Assembly (NCBI RefSeq): GCF_963675165.1
Contig: NC_087383.1
Coordinates: forward strand, 1,828,979-1,892,978
Length of the DNA stretch: 64,000 nt
Direction: 5' to 3'
From: Halichondria panicea
Taxonomy: Eukaryota > Porifera > Demospongiae > Suberitida > Halichondriidae
Shown: piece after piece, positions 48,401-60,362 of the stretch
How the letters are laid out: each line of letters opens with the position of its first letter
Position numbering within the stretch: position 1 is the first letter of the stretch
Translations under genes and position numbers: made by a program
Notes under the pieces: generated by a model
The model's database searches: none
Told to the model about the DNA's origin: nothing
Seen by the model: the letters and a program-made list of their open reading frames with translations, nothing else

Positions 48401-49075
48401 TTGATTATTAACACAAAGCAATTTGCTAGTGAAAATCCAATTTAACGCTCTGATGCCTTTTGTTCATATAATTATGAGGAAGATGAGCAAATTAACCTTC
48501 ACTTTAGCCCTCCCAAACATCTTCTAAACTCAGGACCAATTCTTCCTCAAGAAATTAAAAGTAGAATGCACTCATTTGCATGTACTCTTGCAGTTTCAAA
48601 ATATTCAAAATCAAAAAATATATAAATTTCTATCGATTTGAAATTCTGCCCAAAACAAATTTAAATTGATCCAAAGATCCACTAACCTTGAATGAATACT
48701 GTATATGCATCTTGAATGAATGTATTGTAATCTGAATGAAAATATAACATTAATTTTGAATTTTGAAACAAACGGCCCACCATACACCATAGCAAAAACA
48801 CATTGATTTTTACAATGTAAAAGGGTGGGCCAGCTCAGCACAATTCAAATAGCAATCAAAATTCCAGGCTCTTAAACGAATAGGACTATTATATCATTCA
48901 ATGACAATTTAGAGAAAAGTAGCGAAGTACATAGTATGTTAGAACATTAGGTCGTTAATTAATCAATTGCAACGTGTCAATAGTACATGCAGATGATATA
49001 AATAATTGAAGAATGCTCACATGCAATTGTCAATGAATACATGCAATTTGTTAATGGCAATCCAATTTAACACTC
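48401..49075. other. Spacer with partial copy of the long inverted-repeat element
   Basis: 48420-48525 is a fragment of the last CCX exon region (GAAGATGAGCAAATTAACC). At about 48527 it jumps into the right arm of the 17046-18516 element (AGGACCAATTCTTCCTCAAG to CGGCCCACCATACACC). The left arm is missing, so a deletion joined the two. No gene is seen. Confidence 0.5.
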
Positions 49076-50258
49076 TGAGGATTTTAAAAGTTCATGAGGA
49101 AGATGAGCAGATTAACATTCACTTTGGCCCTCCCAAACATCTTCATGATTGCCAGGCCCTCGTATTGCAGCTGAAGGAGGTCCTGTGTGGGGAGAAGAGA
49201 GGGAAGTGAAACACTTTAACTGGTGTATAAGACAAAGAATGCATGTATTTGTAAGACAAATGAATACATGTACTTACATACACCGTACAAGCATACCAAC
49301 ACTATACCTGACACAAGGCAGTAAACTTCTTGAACACTTTACGTACCTACCATCTACCTGTACACACACCCTCACCTGGAGGACCAGCTCCACCTTCTCT
49401 ATCTGCCTGATGTGATCTCCAACACAACATTTCCGAATCTGAACCTGGGCGAGTAAGAAATAATGTTCACATAATTATAGCATAACGTTGCACATAAGAT
49501 CAAGGCCGTAGCAAGTGGTCAGGCTGGTCAGGTTTTGGCCTAACCACTTTTTGCAGCTGGGTAGGTAATAGCGTAAATATTGTAAGTGATAATGCGCATG
49601 CTGTTTTGGTGAGGAAAAGTGATGACCTTTTTCCCAGAATAGTACATCAATGACAAGAGACATACGAAGCTCTTAGCATCAATACCGTGACACACCAATG
49701 TACGCACGAATTGAAAGCACAAATTCTATTTAGTACATTGACAGCCCATATTAAAGATCTAAGCACACAACACAAGTACGTTAGTATGACTATCTGCTAT
49801 GCACTCTCCAGTACGTAGGTGGAGACTCACAGAGTGGGTGGGGCATATCTCCATGGACACTGATGCAGATGATTGGTTTGGTCACGTCAGAGTACGCATC
49901 GATACCCAGCTATCTGTCCGGGGGGTCCACAGTCGATGCTTGCAGGAAGAACCCTCTGTGGGGGGTACAGTGAGAGTCATAATTATTATTATGATTCAGT
50001 TCCGGGAATAAATGTCATAGAAAGTCACTAATTGACTCACCTTTTTTCCAGCCAAGGTAAATGGAACACAGCTATAGGTTACGTCTCTGTGGGGCATGTG
50101 AAATTGTGTATCAGGTTTTAAGCAACTAATAAGGATTATCACTTATTGAGCGCACAATCCATTCTACCCCCCGCCCACACACACCTGGTCAGTAGACAGC
50201 TGATTGCCTATCCACAACATCGAAGGATTTTATCGCAGCTATGTACTTCATTGTACAG
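49076..50258 (-). pseudogene. CCX-6, 3' exons (decayed)
   Basis: Blocks on the - strand: 50258-50185 (LYNEVHSCDKIL, later frame broken), about 50083-50040 (RDVTYSCVPFTLAGKK), about 49950-49835 (EFLRAST type with stop), about 49425-49375 (RQIEKVELVLQ) and the last exon about 49175-49076. It is similar to CCX-5 and the middle of CCX-2. Family not recognised. Confidence 0.4.
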
Positions 50259-51947
50259 CTGCAAGGGGAGTGACGTGTGATACAGTGTGATTCAATGAAA
50301 GTCAGTACAACACAGTTAGTGTATGTTTACCAAAGAGGTACATGAGATTGTTCTGACAAATCATTATTGTACTCTCTAATACACTAACAGGGTTTCCTCT
50401 AGGATAACAAGTTGGGGGGGGGGGAGATTTGGGAGTGCGTAGGCGCGTCACAAAATGTTTGGCTATATGCCCACTTTTGTTTAAATGATTACATCATGCT
50501 TAACTTAATGCTAATGTGATGACATGTAGTACTAATGTGATGATGTCATTAGTTATTAGATTCGCTAAATAATAACTTAGGTACTTTACTGGATACCCAA
50601 TTGAAACAAAATTAAAATTCCTCACAATTCACCACAACCACAGACAAGTACAATCTATGAATTAGATTATTTTACACCACAACTGTCAAAGATAAAAATC
50701 ACAAATGTACCTAAGTCATTTTGAAACATACCTTGTAACTCCCCCCCCCCCCCCCTGTACGAGTTATATGTTTGTGTTAAGCACACTTAACAGTGTACTC
50801 TAAAAGCTACATTTTGATAGTACAAACTTGGGTATGATGTAAACACTACTGACGTTTTGGCAGGATTAGTGGAACATATATTTATGATCCATTCCCCCCT
50901 TAAGCCGTGGCTATTTTAAAATACCTCGCTATTCTGGCCAAGCTTCACTGTGCCAGATTAACAAGAGTCTAGTGTACATGTATTAACGAGTGCTGCAAGC
51001 TGCGCTGTGCTAATGCCTCTCGTCATGTTTCGCTTTCTCTCAAACTATGAGAGTGTTAGAGAGTTGAAGAGGTAATTACATAATGTATTACTGTTGACAG
51101 AATTGAATTACAAATAGAATAGGAGAGGAGCTGAATGTAAACAGAAGCCTATCTGATGGCTTGATGAATAATCAATCTTCAAAGATAGAAGTAACTGTTA
51201 TTTATATGGCCTGTAGCCAAACAGTGGGAGCAAACCTTTGTCAAAGGCACAATCTGTACAGAATAGTAATAGAGAATTTGGATCATGAGGCTTATTTAAA
51301 CACAACAGCAATATTTGAGAAAAGACTGTTGTTACATGCATCTATTGTTACCAGACTTGTGTACTCTATTGTTATCTATTCTATAATCATTGTTGTGCTT
51401 GTGGCTTCTTACCACTAGAATCCCAAGAAAAAGTAGATCAGGATCTGGATTATCTCACACGTGGGGATGAGCATGCATGCGCATTAAATCTACACAAGAA
51501 TAATGGGTGTCTGCAAAGAGAACAAATGGCTACTATAGTTTATAGCATAGATAGAGCAAAGAGGGATTGGCAACAAAATCGACCTCGAATAACCATCCGT
51601 GTTACTCGAGGCTGTCTACTTCAACATAGGAAGACAGCCTCGAGTAAAGCACAGGCTGGGAATGGTTGAGGAGACAACTGATTGTCTTACTGTCAGTATA
51701 ACAATCCTGCTGCTGATTTTAGACTTCATTTCCATGCTTGAGGCTATATGTGATCCAGACACTACTTAGTTAGACAATCTTAGCTACATTATATTATAGG
51801 TGCTATTGGTACATAGCCATAAAAAAACGGTGAAAAAGCGCTATGTACCGCTAGCTCTTTCTCAAAAAAGTGTTTCGCGGCGTTACGGTGGGGGACAACA
51901 CGCATCGTTTCAGGATAAGCCACACCCCCTGCACAAAAGTCCACACA
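50259..51947. other. Non-coding region with MITE ends
   Basis: Contains the left end of a CAGGGTTTC MITE (from about 50390) without a right end, a C tract at 50742-50755, a degenerate right end of a pogo-like MITE (about 50905-50973) and a perfect hairpin at 51602-51647. The + strand frame 51161-51418 (85 residues, hydrophobic C-terminus) resembles nothing known to me. No gene is called. Confidence 0.4.
51602..51647. repeat. Perfect 16-bp hairpin
   Basis: TTACTCGAGGCTGTCT (51602-51617), a 14-nt loop, and AGACAGCCTCGAGTAA (51632-51647). There is no T tract after it. It could be a small foldback or a structured RNA element. Confidence 0.6.
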
Positions 51948-52648
51948 TAAGCAGTGCATGTACATAGTGGGACCATAGGCAGTGCATGTACATAGTGGGG
52001 CCATAGGCAGTGCATGTACATAGTGGGACCATAGGCAGTGCATGTACATAGTGGGACCATAGGCAGTGCATGTACATAGTGGGACCATAAGCAGTGCATG
52101 TACATAGTGGGACCATAAGCAGTGCATGTACATAGTGGGACCATAAGCAGTGCATGTACATAGTGGGACCAAAGGCAGTGCATGTACATAGTGCAGTGCA
52201 TGTACATAGCGGGACCATAGGCAGTGCATGTACATAGTGGGACCATAGGCAGTGCATGTACATAGTGGGACCATAAGCAGTGCATGTACATAGTGGGACC
52301 ATAAGCAGTGCATGTACATAGTGGGACCATAAGCAGTGCATGTACATAGTGGGACCATAGGCAGTGCATGTACATAGTGCAGTGCATGTACATAGTAGGA
52401 CCACATGTACATAGTGGGACCATAGGCAGTGCATGTACATAGTGGGACCATAGGCAGTGCATGTACATAGTGGGACCATAAGCAGTGCATGTACATAGTG
52501 GGACCATAGGCAGTGCATGTACATAGTGGGACCATAGGCAGTGCATGTACATAGTGGGACCATAGGCAGTGCATGTACATAGTGGGACCATAGGCAGTGC
52601 ATGTACATAGTGGGACCATAGGCAGTGCATGTACATAGTGGGACCATA
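51948..52648. repeat. 28-bp minisatellite array C (about 25 units)
   Basis: Same unit as arrays A and B, mostly the TACATAG variant, with two shortened junction units (TAGTGCAGTGCATG at 52190 and 52376). It is interrupted on the right by the TIR element 52650-54000 and continues as array D. Confidence 0.95.
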
Positions 52649-52649
52649 T

Positions 52650-54000
52650 GTGACAGGGCCTAGGAAAACACCCCTTAACGCGGGTGTACCCAAGTTTATT
52701 TTTATTGTTGAATCGGATAAAGCGTTCTCTAAGCTTCAAAATGATACCAAGATCGACCTCCTAGCTATTTTCTATCCGGAGATATGTTCGAGGGAACGCT
52801 ACGAAGTATTGCAACGCCCTCTTGAGTAAATGACGCTCAAACGTCATGAATAATTGAAGTTCAATTATTGATTTCCGGGCACTTCCGTATACTCATAAAG
52901 CTTAGTAAAAGATTTTCTGGAGAAGACGAGTTAGTTAGATGAAGGCTAGGCATTCTAGGACTCTCTAGCTAGCTAGTATAGCTATGTAGCTGGATTGCTT
53001 GGCATCTAGGAAGGATCTTCTAAGAAATAAAAAGACAAAGACTCCCGTCGCTCCAATGGTAAGCTTTCATGTCTTGTTATCAGCTTGTACTTACTTTCTG
53101 TGTCATGTATCAGTCTTATAATAGATCGCTCACTTATATGGAGCCTACAAAAAGTGTCTCTGTTCTTCATAAAGCTTAAAGGAAGCCTGTCTGATCTATT
53201 ATAGGTGGCCTTTCACTTAGTATTCGTCTATATGCTAGATCCAACTTATTATTAGCCTTACAAGAAGCTTTCCTCCTTTAATTTAGTATTGGTATCACTG
53301 CCATTGTGCTTAGTATTAGCAGGCCTGATGGGATGAGTGATCACATCTTGGAGAGCCCAGGAAACCCTGTGAAATTGTCCTATAACATTTATATGGATGG
53401 TTCCCCCAGGTCGTTGCGAGTGTCGGAGGCCTGAGAAACAATAGTCTATTGGCTAGAATGTAAGTGATGTGTCTATCTTAACTTACTACTTATCTGTAGG
53501 TAGTTATGGAGGGTTTATGAAGACAAGTGGCACGGGATGCATACATCTAAAGAAACAAGAGTGGATCTACGCCAAGCTAGCTAGCTAGATAGCTGCTCTT
53601 TCTAATGAATTTCTGTTGCTAAATTATGTTTGTTAAGAAGTGGAGCTATAATATACCTGGCTCCTCTTGATGATTGTACTGGGCTGATGAAATAGTCCTG
53701 TACAAGTTGTAATCTTTTTTTGTTAAAAATAATTAACAATAATAGGGAAATTCCCTCACGTAAACAGTAAATTTCATTGTAAAAAATGAACGTTCGGTGA
53801 GTTTCTTCAACGTCCGCGCTTGACCTGTTTAAAGCTTCGTAGAGAGCCAAATTTTTACAGGTAGGTAGAGGAAGGGCTGAAGTTAGCACCTGTGAAAAAA
53901 AAATTTTTTGCCCATGTTTTTCATTTCTACTAAATAATATTGACCTATAGCCTAATTTAATTAGTGCCGCGTTAAGGGGGGTTTTCCTAGGCCCTGTCAC
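52650..54000. mobile_element. 1351-bp TIR transposon inserted in the minisatellite
   Basis: The left end GTGACAGGGCCTAGGAAAAC continues to TTAACGCGG. The right end is its reverse complement for about 34 bp with one mismatch. ATAT flanks both sides (52646-52649 and 54001-54004); since CATATAGG variants exist in array B, this fits a 4-bp target duplication (TA is the alternative reading). The interior has no transposase-like ORF, so the element is non-autonomous. It contains short internal repeats of the type CTATTATAGGTGGCC and TAGCTAGCTAG. The superfamily is not assigned. Confidence 0.8.
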
Positions 54001-54004
54001 ATAT

Positions 54005-54668
54005 AGGCAGTGCGTGTACATAGTGGGACCATAGGCAGTGCATGTACATAGTGGGACCATAGGCAGTGCATGTACATAGTGGGACCATAGGCAGTGCATG
54101 TACATAGTGGGACCATAGGCAGTGCGTGTACATAGTGGGACCATAGGCAGTGCGTGTACATAGTGGGACCATAGGCAGTGCGTGTACATAGAGGGACCAT
54201 AGGCAGTGCGTGTACATAGTGGGACCATAGGCAGTGCATGTACACAGTGGGACCATAGGCAGTGCGTGTACACAGTGGGACCACAGGCAGTGCGTGTACA
54301 CAGTGGGACCACAGGCAGTGCGTGTACACAGTGGGACCACAGGCAGTGCGTGTACACAGTGGGACCACAGGCAGTGCGTGTACACAGTGGGACCACAGGC
54401 AGTGCGTGTACACAGTGGGACCACAGGCAGTGCGTGTACACAGTGGGACCACAGGCAGTGCGTGTACACAGTGGGACCACAGGCAGTGCGTGTACACAGT
54501 GGGACCATAGGCAGTGCGTGTACACAGTGGGACCATAGGCAGTGTGTGTACACAGTGGGACCATAGGCAGTGCGTGTACACAGCGGGACCATAGGCAGTG
54601 CATGTACACAGTGGGACCATAAGCAGTGCATGTACATAGTGGGACCATAAGCAGTGCATGTACATAGT
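54005..54668. repeat. 28-bp minisatellite array D (about 24 units)
   Basis: Same unit. The centre (54275-54510) is a homogenised run of a GGCAGTGCGTGTACACAG / TGGGACCACA variant. Because TACACAG replaces TACATAG, + strand frames are also open here (110 codons). These are artefacts. The right flank equals that of array B. Confidence 0.95.
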
Positions 54669-56154
54669 GAAAATGTTTTTTCAGGTGAGTTGAAGGTGTA
54701 CAATGCAGTAAGAACTAGACTGAATAGTTGTAAGCACAAAACCTCCAAATTGCACCTTAGACAATCATTCCGCCAAATTTTTCCAGTGGCTGCCCCCCGA
54801 ACCCCCCCAAATGTTCAACAGCGTATGGCCGTCGTCATTTCCCCCCTTAGCTATAATCCTGCTTGAAACCCTGACAATAGTGAGTATTTGTGACATACCG
54901 TATAAGTAGAGGTTGTATGGTGAAAATGTTCGTATATTTCGTACTGTAGAGCATCATACACTGTACGAAAAATAAAACTACAAAACTATTCTACAGCAAT
55001 AGGCTCAACGTGGCTGTATGAATATTTAAAATACGAAATATTTCTAGTCCTACAGTATTATAAACTCTTTAACCACAACTTTGGTAAACATAATATTATT
55101 TCTTACCTAAACTTCTTGAAGGCATGAGTGAGTGTTCGGGTTCATTACTGACAGGGCATCATTCTCAGTCTCAACTCACATCAACCTCCAGCATGGGGTG
55201 GGTCGATCACAGTGACATAACACACACAAACTGTGCAAAGGAACAGGAAAACATGATAAACCGGCATTACGGTAACTTAAACCAACAGATGATAAATGGA
55301 CTAAAATCATGAAAACTCACTAATAATAACGAGTGTTGCAAACTGCGATGTGCTAATTATAGTTTCGATTAGGGGGGGAGGGGCTAAATGAGGCTCTTTA
55401 TACTGCTAATCACAGGGGCCCCTCTTTCCGTATTCCCCCAAAACCTAATCGCAGTCACGTGACCCCTAACCTCTAGCGTGACAGATATGAATGGGCACGT
55501 ACATGTAACATCTGCTTAACCGGTACCTCGCGGATATGACACAACAAATCTACTGCAACCTGTAAGACTAGTCTGATATACATGTACCACAGAAACAGTG
55601 CGCTTGTGTACATGCTAATTTAAAACTACTCACATCTGCATAGTTCCAATTTTCACTCCAGCTCAGCCATGACACCCGGGTCCATGATTTGATATCTCTT
55701 GAGCAGCTTCTCCTCCATGTCTAGATGACTGCACTTCTAGAAGGTAAAAGGAAAACAAAATAATGCATTTGGTAAATATCTACTCTCATGCAAACAACAT
55801 TGTAATTAGTATTGAGAGAAAATACATGTGATGATCATTACCAAATTTACTGGTAAAGGGTCAAACTGTTAGCAAGAGAGTTCATAATAGACGAACTCTG
55901 CTAATAAAGGAGAGAGTACAATTATGGAAGCTTAAACACTTAGTAATGCACGCAGTCTATTGTGCATGGTCACATAATTATACGCAGATCATCCTCTATA
56001 ATCTACTCAAAGGTTACTGCTATAAACAGGATTCACGAAGGCACCAGAATCAGAGAACACGTACATGTACAAACAGTGTTTATGACAGGAAACTAAACAC
56101 ATACATGTACACAAATAGCTACATGAAGCAAAAGCTGTATAATATCATTCTCAC
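54669..56154. other. Duplicated segment with CCX fragments and EFR3-2 truncation point
   Basis: 54669-55630 matches 9542-10428, and 55630-55895 matches 31275-31549, including the EEKLLKRYQIMD coiled-coil fragment (- strand, about 55730-55640). At about 55902 (GACGAACTCTGC/TAATAAAGG) the sequence jumps to the equivalent of 32515, removing the last two EFR3 exons. No intact gene is seen. Confidence 0.55.
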
Positions 56155-56504
56155 CTGTTTTGAGTGTCCTGAGGTGCCAGAGGATGTACAGACAGTCCAG
56201 TGGTGGCTCCGCTATCAAGACCCCCTGAGGCCACGGGTACATAAGAGTTGATGAGCCCCAGTATATCTGGCTTATGATAGTCGGGAAGGACTCCTGCAAA
56301 CTCCCCCACAGTGATAGTGATGGATTGCTGAAAGGTCAGAGAGGACGTGAGGTCAGAGGGGCCTTCTGAAACGGTTTCTATTGAGATACGGAGGTGGCGG
56401 ACCAGTGTACGGAATATATCCAGTACAGACGGACCTGCACGAGTGGACACAAGCTAAGTAATGTAAATACATGTATGCAGATTAAAGCGTGGAATTAAAC
56501 CATA

Positions 56505-57338
56505 CTACCATATTACTAGAATGTTTTGCGAGCATCAAACATTTACGAATTTTGCGAAGGGTTGATCAATTCGCAACAATAATATCCGCAAAACCTAAAA
56601 ATTATTACTAGTAAATACACACGATCCTTGCCAGAACGCAATAGTTAGATCGCAAAGGGTCAAATTTTCTGTTGATTTGGCTCATTCGAAAAGGTTTTTC
56701 ACCAGCAAAATATTCTAGTAATACGGTACCAGGAGCACATTACAGAAGGAGCGTCTGACCTCGGAAATCGCATCTCGTGGAAGTTTGCAAAGCATGACCT
56801 TATATGCAAAACCACTAAGTGGGTCTGCGGGCGAGTGCTAATTGAGCTGACGGTGCACTTTTACCAAGCATAGGTCAATAAAAGTGAAAAGCTACAGCTA
56901 GCTAGCTAGCTATAGGCCTAGTAGTAAGCTCTCTCTTCTAACAATCCCAGTAAGACTCCCTACTGCAAAAACAAAACGCCTAGTATGTGTTAGTCTAAGT
57001 CTAGCAAACTTTCTCTGTACAAAGTGACTGGATATGCTCGTATTTTAGAACTTTCTGTACCTTACCGATGACAGCCTCTTCCATGATGTATACCAACATC
57101 CATCAAAGATCTAGCTATTCATTTTAGCTCTTTCTGGATCAACCTAGCTCTCCTGCTGCTGAATTACAAACAAAATCCATTTATAATGATATTCACAGGC
57201 TGACCGCGGTCCGTACTTTATGTACACAGTACTTACACACTTTTCTTATAAGGCAATGCGGCGTTTAGCACACGAGATGCGATTTCCGAACCCATGCACA
57301 GTTAGACGCTCCTTCTGTAATGTGCTCCTGACGGTACG
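56505..57338. mobile_element. TA-flanked MITE (about 226 bp) split by a second element
   Basis: Left end CTACCATATTACTAGAATGT and right end (reverse complement) CGTACCGTATTACTAGAATA, both followed by TTTTGC and flanked by TA (56503-56504, 57339-57340). EFR3-1 has no insertion here (TTAAACCGTGTCAAAAC). A Tc1/mariner-type MITE is likely. It is interrupted by 56730-57330. Confidence 0.75.
56730..57330. mobile_element. 601-bp TIR element nested inside the MITE
   Basis: Flanked by the 7-bp direct repeat ACGGTAC (56723-56729 and 57331-57337). The ends CAGGAGCACATTACAGAAGG (continuing AGCGTCT) and their reverse complement form terminal inverted repeats of about 27 bp; an inner pair GGAAATCGCATCTCGTG also matches. 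No coding capacity. Confidence 0.8.
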
Positions 57339-57629
57339 TAGTGTCAAAACATACAATGTCATGTACAAACTTTAATAACAGCTATGAAAGCATCTACGTA
57401 TGAAGAATAAATGCGTATAGCCTTCTTTAGAAAATGGCCCAAAAGTAGTGTTGCAACCATACAAGTACTCTACCATGGAGACTCACCTAGAGAGCTGTCT
57501 GCTGCCACGGCAACACACTTAGAGAGTGTGCCGAGGATCCCTTGTTTGGTCTCCCAGGACTCCTTCATCTTGGCATCCAGGTGGTCCACCAGCGACTGGA
57601 CGGCCTTGTACCGATCCTGTCTCTGTGGG

Positions 57630-58450
57630 GGTACATGTAAGTGGATAATGTTACCCTAGGAGGCTGTGGGGGTACATGTACAGTGGATAATGTACACTGG
57701 GGGGCTGTGGGGGGTACATGATAGATAATGTAAACTGGGGGGCGTGGGGGTACATGTACAGTGGATAATGAACACTGGGGGGCTGTGGGGGTACATGTAA
57801 GTGGATAATGTACACTGGGGGGCTGTGGGGCGTGGGGGTACATGTACAGTGGATAATGTACACTGGGGGGCTGTGGGGCGTGGGGGTACATGTACAGTGG
57901 ATAATGAACACTGGGGGGCTGTGGGGGAACATGTAAGTGGATAATGTACACTGGGGGGCTGTGGGGGTACATGTACAGTGGATACTGTACACTGGGGGCT
58001 GTGGGGGGTACATGATAGATACTGTACACTTGGAGGCTGTAGGGGGTACATGTGTGTGGATACTGTACACTGGGGGGCTGTGGGGGGTACATGTGTGTGG
58101 ATACTGTACACTGGGGGGATGTGGGTTGTACATGTGTGTGGATACTGTACACTGGGGGGCGTGGGGGGTACATGATAGATACTGTACAAGGGGGGGGTGT
58201 GTGGGGGTACATGATAGATACTGTACACTGGGGGGCTGTGGGGGGTACATGATAGATACTGTACACTGGGGGGCTGTGGGGGTACATGATAGATACTGTA
58301 CACTGGGGGCTGTGGGGGGTACATGTGAGTAGAAAGTACAATACACATGTACACGGGGGGGGGGGTGTGGGGGGTACATGTGAGTAGAAAGTACAATACA
58401 CATGTACACGGGAGGGTGTGGGGGGTACATGTGAGTGGAAAGTACAATAC
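57630..58450. repeat. Expanded G-rich minisatellite in EFR3-2 intron
   Basis: Units of GGATAATGTACACTGGGG followed by GGCTGTGGGGGTACATG, about 45 bp, cover about 820 bp versus 255 bp in EFR3-1. The right end changes to longer units (GTGAGTAGAAAGTACAATAC). Pro-rich - strand frames of about 300 codons (57565-58582) are artefacts. Confidence 0.9.
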
Positions 58451-58467
58451 ACATGTACATGTAGGTA

Positions 58468-58636
58468 CCGTATAGCGGGTAGTTTTCGTGGAGTAAAAAA
58501 TTCGTTCAACTCGGAAAACGGTGGTTTTTGTGAGTAAAAATTTGTTTAGTCTCGTTGCCTGCACTGCATTCCGGTAAGCCACGCCTACGTTAAAATTTCG
58601 TGGAGGTCAGCTTGCCCACGAAAATTACCTGCTATA
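58468..58636. mobile_element. MITE with TATAGCGGGTAGTTTTCGTGG ends
   Basis: TATAGCGGGTAGTTTTCGTG at 58471 and CACGAAAATTACCTGCTATA at about 58616-58635 are inverted. Relatives with GTATAGCAGGTCATTTTCGTGG are at about 21668, 29442, 42331 and 43284, next to CCX exons. Confidence 0.55.
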
Positions 58637-60362
58637 ATTACCCGCTGTCTTCGTGGGGGATACACATGTCTACTGGAGGGAACAATTGATCAAGAATAAA
58701 TCAAGAGTATGTTGGACCTGAAAGCTATCAATGTTACATAACAGAACAAAGCAAAAAGCAACGAAAAACTTGTAGAGACTATTCATTTTATTACATAATT
58801 ATAGTATACCTTGACTTACTGCAGTATTGGCTTGAGGACACTGTCGATGTGAGAGAGTCCGGCAAAAGTGATGAGCTCAGTGAGACTATCCTGAGAGTAC
58901 CCTCCCAGACTGTCCCCCTCCTCCACAACAGGCTGGATCTCACCAGACTCTCTGTCAGAGTGGGAGCGAGGTTACTATTGGCACACACTGTATAATTATC
59001 TAAGGCCATCAATAGGTAAGTTTGATACAGACTGAGGCTATCAACATTTACTCATTGAAGTATGTGTATTAGCCAGTGCTTCAGGAGTAGAACTGAAGAA
59101 AATTGTAGTGACTTTCCTAGACAGTATACCTTGACTGGGCGACACTGTGACTGTGCATATTGAAGAGGAATGGCAGCACTATCTTGTTCATGTGATCTAG
59201 GTCCCAAATGTTCATCTGGAGGTTGTCTTGCCGACCAATCTTCTTTATCACTCCCCTCAGCCCTTGCAACCCAGCCATCCGCGTCCTGTGTGAGGTGTAG
59301 TGGGGAGGGGTGGAGTTGGTGATGAAAGCAATGTTATCACAAGTTATGCATGTGGCAGAGCACCCTAAGGGCGGTACAGTTAAAATATGACACCTAACAC
59401 TTCGACCTGTGGCCACTCAAACTCATTTCAAGTGCACATACTCGTGATATTTATCGGCGTCGTCCACATTCTTGGTGAGGCTAAGAGAGGCAAAGCGGTG
59501 GATGAGGAAGTCGTACTGTCTGTGGTAGGGGGTGTTCCCTTCCTCTCGCTCGGCAAACTTCACAAACTGTGTGTGTGGAGGAAGGGTCGTCAATGTGTTG
59601 TATACACAATACACTATTAACAAAATGAAAAGTATATGTACATGCAATCTAATCGTGAAGATACACGTTCACTCTCTGCACTCACCCACCCACCCACACA
59701 CTCTACTCACACACCCACTCCCACACCCACACACATCACACTCCCCCCTACTCACCGAATTGGTGGCCAGTTCTGTGTTGCTAGTTTCCAGCATATTATG
59801 CAGTATATCCAGGTAGCTATCCACAATCAACTGGAGCTTTCGTGAGTCACAGGCTGACAGCAGCTTCTCCGTCACTTGCAGAGCCACTCACATGCCTGGG
59901 GGGAGGGAGAGGCATGAAAATGGTATTTTGTACCACGTTTGTGAGAAAGCCATTGGTTGTATCATAGATATAACATTTAAAGTTCCCAGCCACATAAGAT
60001 ACATCATTTTCTGTTCCGGAGGTACAGGGATGGTCGATAAATTTCACTAGCTATACATGACATGTCGATATTGTATACTGTACAGGTATGTCTCTGAAAT
60101 AGTCGTCTAACCCGTTTCTCTCTCTTTTGCAGGCTCTGACGCAGTCTCAGAGCGAGGTACTCTCCAATATTGTCCAGATGGTCAGGGGAGGTTTGAACAA
60201 AGAAGAGCAGCTTGTCTATATTAGCAGACACAGGTGTGGGTGTTTGAGGGTCCTCTGAGAAGAGCCCATCAACCAGCCGTTTGTAGCGAGGTTTGGGGCA
60301 GCAGAAGCACGTCGCCATAGTTAGATCTAGTTCTGTGTCTTGATTGATTGTAGACCTAGCAT

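Larger units (their letters stand above)
56155..60318 (-). pseudogene. EFR3-2: decayed EFR3 copy
   Basis: It starts MATCFCCPKPRYKRLVDGLF at 60318, with exon 1 to about 60113. Lesions against EFR3-1: exon 2 (about 59762-59892) lacks 2 bp (GAGCCACTCACATG instead of GAGCCACACTCACATG), shifting the frame to a quick stop, and also lacks 9 bp before ATNS. The HFDLNKLW exon is missing, replaced by a jump near 58768 to sequence that in EFR3-1 precedes the NIWDLDHM exon. The last two exons are deleted at about 55902. The GPSVLDIFRTLVRHL exon (about 56434-56155) is intact. A nested pair of TIR elements (56505-57338) and an expanded G-rich minisatellite sit in its introns. It is probably non-functional. 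Confidence 0.8.

Noticed and set aside
51161-51418. 85-residue + strand frame with hydrophobic C-terminus
   Set aside because: No homologue is recognised, no splice context is seen, and it lies in a repeat-rich non-coding region. Chance is likely.
54206-54566. Three + strand frames of 82-110 residues (VRVHSGTTGSACTQWDHRQ type)
   Set aside because: Same minisatellite read on the other strand, where the TACACAG variant removes the stop.
57565-58582. Proline-rich - strand frames of about 300 residues
   Set aside because: They are readings of the G-rich minisatellite in an EFR3-2 intron, open in all frames.
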